The position numbers were made by a program, and so were the translations under genes. From positions 11,187 through 75,186 of the forward strand of contig QQUF01000038.1 of NCBI GenBank assembly GCA_008501735.1: DNA of 64,000 bases. Direction: 5' to 3'. Position 1 is the stretch's first letter. Each line of letters opens with the position of its first letter. The notes beneath the pieces are model-generated. The model saw only the letters and a program-made list of their open reading frames with translations. It was not told the DNA's origin and did not search any database. This document shows, one piece after another, positions 8,724 to 17,800 of this stretch. This DNA comes from Calditrichota bacterium. GTDB taxonomy: Bacteria > CLD3.

Positions 8724-9200
8724 ATGAAATTTGTCGAAAAAAATTTGATGCCTTATGAGACTGTTGTTTACAAGTCCTCTTTACATTGGATTGTTTTATT
8801 GCCGCCAATTTTTATTCTTGCTTGTGGAATTGCACTTTACACAAATAAAATTGAAAGCCTAAGTTTTGTATTTTTCTTTTTATTCTTAGGAACAGCAATT
8901 CCGTCAGTAGTTTTATTTCTTACTGCTGAATACGTTCTTACAAACTCAAGAGTGTTAATGTCGGTTGGAGTAATCAAAAAGAAAACTTTGCAAGAGCCAA
9001 TAGCAAGGATTAAGGAAATTAAAGTTAAGCAGAGTTTTGTAGGTAAAATCTTTAATTTTGGTAGCTTTACATTTAGAGAATTGAGAAGAACAAAGCCAAC
9101 ATTTTTTTTTGTAACAAATCCTTTAGAATTTAGGAAGCAAATACGTGAACAAGTATTTGTGATTCAGGAAAAAGGAAAGCGTTCAGAAGCAATTTCTTAA
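8724..9200 (+). CDS. Bacterial PH-domain (bPH2/YdbS-like) membrane protein
   Basis: The 158-residue protein has two transmembrane helices (about 23-43 and 47-68) followed by a bPH2-type domain. The telling segment is TAEYVLTNSRVLMSVGVIKKKT with the IARIKEIKVKQSFVGKIFNFGSF block, in which a membrane-anchored PH-like fold begins with a Y.LT..R motif. The role of such proteins is unclear. The gene is the last in the run before a strong terminator (9215-9248). The spacing to the previous gene is 45 nt, so it may have its own promoter. Confidence 0.8.
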   Translation: MKFVEKNLMPYETVVYKSSLHWIVLLPPIFILACGIALYTNKIESLSFVFFFLFLGTAIPSVVLFLTAEYVLTNSRVLMSVGVIKKKTLQEPIARIKEIKVKQSFVGKIFNFGSFTFRELRRTKPTFFFVTNPLEFRKQIREQVFVIQEKGKRSEAIS

Positions 9201-9214
9201 AATTACAAAAATAA

Positions 9215-9248
9215 AAAAAGGTCATTTAATTTGTCAAATGACCTTTTT
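9215..9248. terminator. Bidirectional intrinsic terminator
   Basis: A 13-bp perfect stem (9215-9227 with 9236-9248, loop 9228-9235) has A-run and T-run flanks on both sides. It sits between the convergent genes ending at 9200 and 9253 and can stop transcription from either direction. Confidence 0.9.
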
Positions 9249-9252
9249 GATT

Positions 9253-10419
9253 TTAATACCTATAAAATTCTGTGCAACCTTTGGCACAAACAGGAAATTT
9301 TTTGTTCTTCTGTAAGTAGCGTCTAAATTCTTTATATTTTTCGTTGTTCCAAATCTCTTCAAATGGCTGTTCTTTGATATTTCCAGCCACAAAATTCATA
9401 GAGTGATAAGGTCTTACAGTTCCGTCAGGAAAAACATAAGTTGTCATCCAAACACTCATACAACGATTCGGGTAACTTGTCGGCTCAAAATCAAAAGAAG
9501 TGTAATACTTTCTGATTTCGTCATCTGTAAAGTTTGGATAAAAACTAACAAGAGGTTTTCCAGGCATCTTCATATATTTATTCTTTACTTCAATAATGTA
9601 TTCAGGATCCATATTTGGCAAAGTATCTCTTACAAATCCGCTCCATTCTGGAGAAGGTCTGTTATAAGTTGCTCGGAAAATGTTATCGTGAGCTTCGAAC
9701 TGAGCTTGACTCAAGAACAAAAGATGGTGAAAGTTAATATTATCAACACCAAGTTCTTTCGCGACTTTGTAAATCTCATCAAATTTTTCGTAATTTTCTT
9801 CAAATAGAGTCGTATTGATATGCAAAACAGGGAATTTAGTTTTATGCTTTTTCTTCAATTCGTTTATTTTAGCAAGACCTGCAGCAGCTCTGTCAAAAGT
9901 TCCTTTGACTTGACGAATATCGTCGTGCATATCTCTTGGTCCATCTAAAGAATAGATAATTTCGTCCATTTTATGTTCAACAATTGCTTCAGCATTTTTT
10001 TCAATGAAAACGCCATTTGTAACAATGTTGACTCTCATTCCATTTTGTTTGATATAAGCCATAATGTCAACCCATTGTGGATGTAACATTGGTTCACCAC
10101 CAAACATAGTCCAAGTTGGCTTGAAATGCTTAACAGAGTCAATAAATTTTTTTGCTTCTTCGAGACTTAATCTGTCTTTGAGCTCATCTGTAGTTAACTG
10201 GAAAGAAGAACCATCTTCGCCCCATTGACCACACATTTTACATCTTAGGTTACAAGCAGCAGTCAAGAAAAGTGAAATCGTTTCAGGAGGAGCTGAATAA
10301 CCGTCTGCAAATTTATAAGTCATATACGATTTGAATCTTTTTGTAAAAGCTGAGAATGCATAATCGGGTTGAGCAATTGCTCTTTTAACTGCTCGTTTGA
10401 GATTTTTCTTAGGTATCAT
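9253..10419 (-). CDS. Radical SAM/SPASM-like protein
   Basis: The 388-residue protein has the radical SAM cluster motif CxxxCxxC at C56, C60 and C63 (AACNLRCKMCGQW), the GGEP motif (TMFGGEPMLH) and the SLDG segment. The C-terminal third resembles a SPASM/twitch region: C320 (NRCMSVW), the GNI.E.PFEEIWN motif, then C378 and C382 (VCAKGC). The Cys usually found before the GNI motif is replaced (RPYHSM). Such enzymes modify peptides or act on lipids, cofactors or other substrates; which one cannot be told here. It is monocistronic: a terminator follows it and a 364-bp gap precedes it. The ATG at 10419 is the only sensible start. Confidence 0.85.
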   Translation of the reverse strand: MIPKKNLKRAVKRAIAQPDYAFSAFTKRFKSYMTYKFADGYSAPPETISLFLTAACNLRCKMCGQWGEDGSSFQLTTDELKDRLSLEEAKKFIDSVKHFKPTWTMFGGEPMLHPQWVDIMAYIKQNGMRVNIVTNGVFIEKNAEAIVEHKMDEIIYSLDGPRDMHDDIRQVKGTFDRAAAGLAKINELKKKHKTKFPVLHINTTLFEENYEKFDEIYKVAKELGVDNINFHHLLFLSQAQFEAHDNIFRATYNRPSPEWSGFVRDTLPNMDPEYIIEVKNKYMKMPGKPLVSFYPNFTDDEIRKYYTSFDFEPTSYPNRCMSVWMTTYVFPDGTVRPYHSMNFVAGNIKEQPFEEIWNNEKYKEFRRYLQKNKKFPVCAKGCTEFYRY

Positions 10420-10506
10420 TTTTACTACTTTCGTTTAAAGATTTAAGCAATTCTTAAAATAAGAAAAGGAAATCCAATTGTGAAAAGAAAATTCAAAATT
10501 AAAAAT

Positions 10507-10549
10507 GTCTCGGAGTAGAGCTAAAACCAAAATTGTCTTAAAGTAGAGC
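10507..10549. repeat. Imperfect 15-bp direct repeat
   Basis: GTCTCGGAGTAGAGC (10507-10521) recurs as GTCTTAAAGTAGAGC (10535-10549), 12 of 15 identical, 28 nt start to start. It could be a tandem operator or the remnant end of a lost insertion element; nothing else supports either. Confidence 0.5.
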
Positions 10550-10631
10550 ATTGTGATTAAGTTCTTTAAATTTAATTACTTATGCTGTTTTTACCTGTGA
10601 AATGTATTACTGTGTCGCAAAATAACAAATA

Positions 10632-10645
10632 AGCCAAATTTGGCT
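10632..10645. promoter_or_regulatory. 14-bp perfect palindrome, possible operator
   Basis: AGCCAAATTTGGCT is self-complementary over its full length. It lies in the intergenic region, 139 nt upstream of the beta-helix gene. It has no T-run, so a terminator is unlikely; a dimeric-repressor site is possible. Confidence 0.3.
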
Positions 10646-10783
10646 AAGTCTTATAAAAACAATAAAAATACAAAATGGCATTCAGTTTGACACAATTTTT
10701 CAATGATAACTTTCATCTTTTGCAAAAGAAATTAGAGATGAATGAAAATAATTTAATTTTTAAACTTTTTTGGGAGAAAACAA

Positions 10784-11830
10784 ATGAAGTTTTTTACAGG
10801 TATTTTAGCACTCTGCTTAGCAGTCCTAACGTTATCGGAAACTAAAGCAACAATCCGAATCGTTGACAACAATTCTTTCGACCCTGCGAATTTCACAACT
10901 TTACAAGCTGCTCACGACGGAGCAGTTAGTGGAGACACACTTTACGTTATCGGTTCAGGAGCAAATTACGGAAACTTAAGTGCAACTAAACAACTTCTCA
11001 TTTTTGGACCAGGATTTTTCCTTGGCGAAAATCCTCAAACCCAGGCAAATCCAGTACCAGCAAAAGTTGGTTCAATTACTTTCAATACTGGTTCTGAAAA
11101 TTCATTAATGACAGGAATTACTTTTGAAAATCAAGTAACAGCCAATGCAAGTAACATTACCTTCAAAAGGAATAGGCACATTTTTGACTACGATCTCACT
11201 TCAATAATTTCAATTGGAAACAATGTCTCTAATATTTTCATTGTTCAGTCTCACATTTGGGCAACAGATGTAACTTACGACCATAGTAGTTATTACAGTT
11301 ATGCTCGTTGTATAAATGTTGGTTCAAATTGTCAAAATATTGTTATCAAAAATAACTATATTTCTCACAATTATTCAAATAGTGCTAATCATAGAGTAAT
11401 CTATTCACCTAGTACTTCGTCAGTTGATTTCCAGAACAACGTTGTTTGGGGTAAGGTTACAATTTATAATTCAATTGTTTATAGCAATATTTTTAGATTC
11501 GGAGTTTTTGACGGAGGAAGTAATGACATTCAATATAACATTGGAGATGCAACACAATTTGGAACTTCAAATGGAAACCAAGAAAACATTGATATGACAA
11601 CAGTATTTGAAACTTCAGGAACTTCTGATGGAAAATGGAAATTAGTTTCAGGTTCTCCAGCGATTTCTGCAGGAATTAATGGAGCTGACTGCGGAATGTT
11701 CGGAGGTCCAAATCCTTACGTTCTTTCTGGAATTCCTGTAATTCCGTCAATTTACTTTTTCTTCGGATCATCTTCAGGCTCAAACAGCACAGGGCTTCCA
11801 ATTCAAGTCAAAATTAAATCTCATAATTAA
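10784..11830 (+). CDS. Secreted right-handed beta-helix-like protein
   Basis: The 348-residue exported protein has a signal peptide at about 1-22. It begins with the RIVDNN...FTTLQAAHDGAVSGDTLYVIGS block common to pectate-lyase-like beta-helix proteins. Short beta-rungs such as NIVIKNNYIS and VDFQNNVVW follow, with many Asn residues that can form ladders. The segment SPAISAGINGADCGMFGG near the end is also typical of such surface proteins. It ends with a short GIPVIPSIYFFF and GLPIQVKIKS tail instead of a YPNPFNP sorting domain. No catalytic lyase residues were identified, so an adhesin or structural role is as likely as polysaccharide binding. The next gene starts 49 nt later and is probably cotranscribed. 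Confidence 0.7.
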   Translation: MKFFTGILALCLAVLTLSETKATIRIVDNNSFDPANFTTLQAAHDGAVSGDTLYVIGSGANYGNLSATKQLLIFGPGFFLGENPQTQANPVPAKVGSITFNTGSENSLMTGITFENQVTANASNITFKRNRHIFDYDLTSIISIGNNVSNIFIVQSHIWATDVTYDHSSYYSYARCINVGSNCQNIVIKNNYISHNYSNSANHRVIYSPSTSSVDFQNNVVWGKVTIYNSIVYSNIFRFGVFDGGSNDIQYNIGDATQFGTSNGNQENIDMTTVFETSGTSDGKWKLVSGSPAISAGINGADCGMFGGPNPYVLSGIPVIPSIYFFFGSSSGSNSTGLPIQVKIKSHN

Positions 11831-11879
11831 TCTTTAGCGATTTGTAACTAAACTTTTAAAATTAATTAGCGAGATAAAA

Positions 11880-14800
11880 ATGAAGAAGTTACTACTTCTC
11901 TTTACAATTTTGGGAGTTGCGGCTCAAAGTCTGTTCTCCCAAAACATAGATTACGTTGAGTTTTTCATCGACACTGACCCTGGATTTGGAAACGGAACAA
12001 ACATTCCGATTACAATTTCAGATTCTGTAGAAGTGAATTACAACGTTGATTTAAATGGAATCTCCAACGGAATGCACATATTGAACATTCGTGCAAAAGA
12101 TGAAAATGGGCTTTGGAGTATTCACGCAAAGAAATTCTTCCTCAAAGAAGCAATTTCCTTTAACACCCAAATTACCGAACTTGAACATTTTTTTGATTCA
12201 GACCCAGGGTTTGGAAACGGAGCAAACGTTCCGATTCCAAGTGGTGATTCGGTTCTTGTAAATTATACTGCGGATTTGAGTTCGCTCTCTAACGGACTTC
12301 ATACTTTGAACATTCGTGCAAAAGATGAAAACGGACTTTGGAGTCATCACACAAAAAAAACATTCATAAAAGAATCAATAAGCTCAAATTCTCTAATCAC
12401 TGAACTTGAGTATTTTTTCGACTCAGACCCAGGATTTGGCAATGGAATGAACATTCCAATTTCAAGTGGTGATTCAGTTCTTGTAAATTACGTCGTGGAT
12501 TTGACTCCAGTGAGCAACGGGTTTCACAATTTAAATGTTCGTGCAAAAGATGAAAATGGTTTGTGGAGTCTCCTGACAAAAAAATCCTTTCTCAAGGAAT
12601 CAGCGATTTCAAATCCGCAAATCACAAAACTTGAATATTTTATCGACAACGACCCAGGATTTGGATTTGCGACAAACGTTCCAATTCCGATTAGCGATGA
12701 CGTTACGAAAAGTTTTGTGGTTGACCTTAACGGAATTTCTGACGGAATCCACAAAATTCAAGTTCGTGCAAAAGACGAAAACGGCTTGTGGAGTCATTTG
12801 AACAAAAGACTTTTCCTAAAAGAAACAAGTCAAACTGCAAAAAATATCACAAAACTTGAGTACTACTACACAAAAGATTCCTCAAAATCAAATCGAATCA
12901 ATTACAGTAGTTTTACACCTTCAACAGACGTTAATCTTTTTCTTTCAACTGATTTAACGAATCTTGACGCAAACACAAATTACACTCTTCACGTTATCGG
13001 AAAAGATGAAAACAACGTTCCAAGTCACTACTTCAAACACGACTTTACGACTGAAATCGGAACTCCAAGTATTGACAATCCAACAGAGCTTTTCGCCACA
13101 AACATTACAAGTGATTCACTTGTTTTGAATTGGGCAGGAACTTCTTACGAATTTGAAATTCACCAAAATGGAGCAACAATTTACTCAGGTTCAGAAACGA
13201 ATTTTAAGGTTACAAATTTAGCTCCGAATTCGACTTACAATTTTTCAGTTTTCGGCAAAGCACTCGGCACAAACACAGTTTCGCAAGACAGCATTTTACT
13301 GACTTTCACAACTCCTGATTCTGGAAACATAATCGGAACTTACACGATTCTTGACCCAACAGAATGCGATGCGAATTACTGTTTCCACGACGAAACCAAC
13401 ACTCAACTCACAGACGGAATTTCTGCTTCAACGCCTTTCAACGCAAATTTAGGAAACGGTTCTGCTTACGAATGGGTTGGTTGGACTACAAATTCTTCGC
13501 CTGAAATTATTTTCGACTTTACAAACATTCACTACTTTTACCAACTCACAATCGGCACTTACCAAAGCACAACCGAAAATATTTTCATTCCCGATTCGCT
13601 CCAAATTTCTTACAGCGAAGACGGTGTGAATTTTACTTTTAGCGAGACTCTACCGACAATTTCTTCTTTCACCGAAGACTCTCACAACACGATTTCCTTT
13701 TCACTTTCAGGAAAACCCGTTGGTCGTTTTGCAAAAATTAATTTCATCAAAAATACTCCAATCGGCACAACTTTAGTGGACGAAATTATTTTCAACGGCT
13801 TTCCTTACCTTTTGCCGACTGCGAATTTTGTTGCCTCAAATCCTTCTGCAAATTGCGGGACTTCGGTAACTTTTGACGCTCAAACTTCAACAAGTGGAAG
13901 TGGTTTTGGAATTTCAAATTACCAGTGGGATTTTGAAAATGACGGAATTTTTGACGCAAACGGTCAAACTGTAATTTATCCAATTACGGCTCTTGCAGAC
14001 ACTGTTCACCTAAAAATTACAAATTCTGACGGAATCGAATCTGAAATCACAAAGAACTTTAGTTGGAGTTACACAGCTTCTGCACCAATCGCTGACGCAG
14101 GAAAAAATTACCAAGTCGTTGAAGGTTACTCGCTGACTTTAAACGCAAGTGCAACAACCGACTTGAACGAAAATTGCGGAACTGAATCCCTTTCTTACAC
14201 TTGGGATTTGAACGGAGACGGAATTTTCGGCGAAGCAAACGGCGAAACTCCAACGGTTTCTTGGGCGACTCTTTCGGCTTTAAATTACTTTCCTCAAGTG
14301 CCTTTTACAATTTCCGTAAAAGTTACTGACCAAGACAACTTAACTTCAACTGCTTCGACAAGTCTGACGATTTTCAAAGATTCGCCGATTGCAAACTTAT
14401 TGGCAAATCCTTCAAGCGTAACTTGTAGTGGGGTTTTGGAATTAGACGCTTCGGCAACAATTCACCCGAATTCTCAAAGGACAATTGTTCAGTACGATTG
14501 GGATTTTGAAAACGACGGAACTTACGACTTTACAAACTCAAATCCACTTGTAAACACTTCTTACAACGCTTTTGGAACTTACACAGCAAAAGTAAAAGTA
14601 ACTGACGACAACGGAAGTTCTGATTCAACAACCACAACAATTCTTGTAAATCTCGGAAACACTCAGCCAATTGCAAACGCCGGCGGAAGTTATTCTTTGA
14701 ATGCTTTTAACGATTTGGTTTTGGACGGAACTGCGTCCTTTGATGCTGATTCGACTTGTGGAGATTCGATTGTTAGTTACAAATGGGATTTGAACAACGA

Positions 14801-17800
14801 CGGAATTTTTGGCGACGTTACAGGAAAAACTCCGACTGTTTACTGGTCGTTAATTTCAAGTTTGAGCGTTCCGGGAACTTACCCGATTTCCCTAAAAGTT
14901 ACTGACACTTTGGGTGGAAATTCGGTTGCTTCGACAACTTTGGCGATTTCACCTTCTGCGGGAACAATGGCTTGTTTTGACGGCTCAAGCAGAATTGAAG
15001 TTCCGAATTTAATCAATAACCAAACTGCTTTCACAATCGAAGCGTGGTTTAATTTTACCGACAACAATTCAACGAGATGGATTTACGGAACTGGAAGCGG
15101 TTTCACTGACGTTGGGATTGCAGTCTCTTCAACTTCAAACAATTTGGCTTACTACGGAAAAACTGCCACAAGTTCTTTTGTTGACCAACTTGGCTCAATT
15201 TCGCTAACAGCAGGAAGTTGGAATCACATTGCTTTTGTCTTTGACGGGACAAATTGGACTGGCTACTTAAACGGCGTTCAAGACTTCCAAATCACAGAAT
15301 CGGGAACTGTAACAACTGTTTCAACTCAAGCCTTCGGACAAGGAAATTGGAATTCAGGCGAAGGTTTTTTGGGCGAACTTGACGAACTTAGAATTTGGGA
15401 TTCAGCTCAAACTCAAGCACAAATTCAAGCAAGAATGAACTTGCCACTTCTCGGAAACGAAAGCAATTTGGTTGCTTACTACAATTTGAACCAAATTTCT
15501 GGTCCAACTGTGAACGACGTTTCAGCAAACGGAAACAGCGGAACTTTTGTCGGAACGGAATGTTTTGTTCCTTCGACAACTCCTCTTAGCGGTTCAACAA
15601 CTTTCACGAACAACAACCCAACTTTGAGTTTTGTCGGAATAGGAGGTTTTGCAAATTCAATCGTTGAGCCTGACACAGGTTCTTCCGAAACAACTTTTCA
15701 ATTTGCAATTGACTACTTCGATTCTGACGGAGATTTTCCTGCAATCGGCTTTCCGAAATTGCTCTTGGACTTCAACGGAGACGGAGATTTTCTTGACAAC
15801 GAAGATTTGAATTTCACAATGTTTGAAGAAAATCCTTCTGACACAACTGTAACAAACGGAAAACGCTACATTTATTTTGCAAATGGCTTGGCTGAATCTT
15901 CAAATTGGAAAACTCAAGTCATTGCTCAAGACGTGAAAGGCGGAAGTTCTTCGACGGCGTTTTTGACAGAACCTTACATTTCAAACGACCTTTTGGATAT
16001 TTCGATTTTTGCAAACGACATTAATTTTTCGTCTTTGAATCCGCAAGTTGGTGACACAGTTACAATTTCTGCAACAGTTCACAACAACTCGGATTTTAAC
16101 GCTGAAAACTTTGTTGTTTCGCTTTACGAGGAAGACACTTTTGTTTCCTCTTACACGATTCCTTCGCTTTCTTACCACTCGCAAACAACGATTTCGTGGC
16201 AACACGTTTTTTCAGTTGATAATTTTTATCCGATGAAAATTGTGCTTGATGAATCGAATGTTTTGACGGAAGACAACGAACTTAACAACTTTGCGATTCG
16301 CCCTGTGCTTGTCGGAAATTACGTGATTCCCGGAAACATTGTCGTTCAAAACGACGGGCTTTCACCTTCGACAGTTTATCCTTACTCTACAGTGCGTGTT
16401 TTTGGAAACGCTCAGTATTCGGGAGTTTTCGGAAGTGATTTTGACGTTTCGGGTGCAACTGTGAATTTCCAAATTGTTGAAACAGGTGCAAGTTTTAGTG
16501 GTAACACAAACGGAAACGGCGATTTTGGAATTTATTTCACAGCTCCAACTCCTGGAACTTATACAATTGTCGGCACAGTTACCGATTACACTTTAACTGG
16601 GAATTTCGGACCTTTGGCTCTGACTGTTTTGCCTTTGGCAAGCGGACCTGATTTGCATTGTGAAATTAATTTGAACAATTACAGTCCGATTGTCGGAAAC
16701 ACTGTTAGCGGAACCGCAACGGTTACAAATTCAGGCGTTGAAGCGGCAGGAGCTTTTAATTTCCGAATTGCAAATTGCGAAGGGCTAATTGCAAACCACA
16801 CAATTTCAGGACTTGCTCCGAATTCTTCACAAACTTTTAATTTTACAAGCACTTTCCCAAATGTTGGTGGTTGCTCAGTCAGTGGTTTTGCAGACAACAC
16901 AAACATCGTTTCAGAGCTTGTAGAAACGAATAATTCTTCTTCAAAAGGTGTAAATGTTTTGCCTGACCAACCTGATTTGACACCAAGCAACAGTCAAATT
17001 TATGGAAGTTACCTAACAGGTTCGACAGTGAATTTGAGTGCAAAAATCCAAAACATCGGCGGAATCGGTTCAGGGCAATTTGACGTGAATGTTTACGACA
17101 ACGGAACTTTAATTCACACTGAAAGCATTTCTGCACTTGCAGCACAAAGTCAAACAAGTTTTAGTTTTTCAAACACTTTCACGACTCTTGGAAACCACGC
17201 AATTTCTGTGAAAGTTGATGAGCCGATTGGAAGCGGTTTTGTAACCGAGTGGAACGAAAACAACAACGTTTACACAGGTTCGATTAATGTTTACCAACTT
17301 CCACCTGTTTCACCGAACTTGACAATTTCAGGCTTGAGTGTCAATCCTGCAACTCCAACAAATCCCGGAAGTTTAGATTTGATTGCGACAATTTCTAACA
17401 ACGGAAGCGACGGAATTAGTGTCGGTGATTCGATTGAACTGAATTTCACAGTTAACGAAAATGGAAATTCGACAACTTACACAGTTCTTGACACATTGGG
17501 TTTTGCAAAAAAATCATCAAAACAGCTCACCTTTACAATTCCAACTCCAGTTTTTGGAAACAATCATTTGTATGCTTCGGTTGATCCAAATAATTTGGTC
17601 AGCGAATCAAATGAAAATGACAACTTGCTTGACCGACCTCTTTGCTGGGATTTTTACAACGGAGACATTCCGAACTCGAATTTATTTTGGGAAGTGAGCC
17701 ATTTTTCAGGTGAAGAAGTGAACTTGAGTCTTGGACTTTACAACAACGGACTTTACACTGGAAGCACTGTTGAAAGTCGATTTTTCGTTGACGGAAATTT

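Larger units (their letters stand above)
10420..10783. other. 364-bp divergent intergenic region
   Basis: No gene is supported here. It separates the divergent radical SAM and beta-helix genes, so it must carry both promoters, but I cannot assign -10/-35 boxes with confidence. It contains an imperfect 15-bp direct repeat (10507 and 10535) and a 14-bp palindrome (10632-10645). A GGGAG ribosome binding site lies just before ATG 10784. Confidence 0.6.

Noticed and set aside
11955-13079. CRISPR-like or satellite array
   Set aside because: The 225-bp units are coding in one frame with protein conservation; they are not short repeats with spacers.
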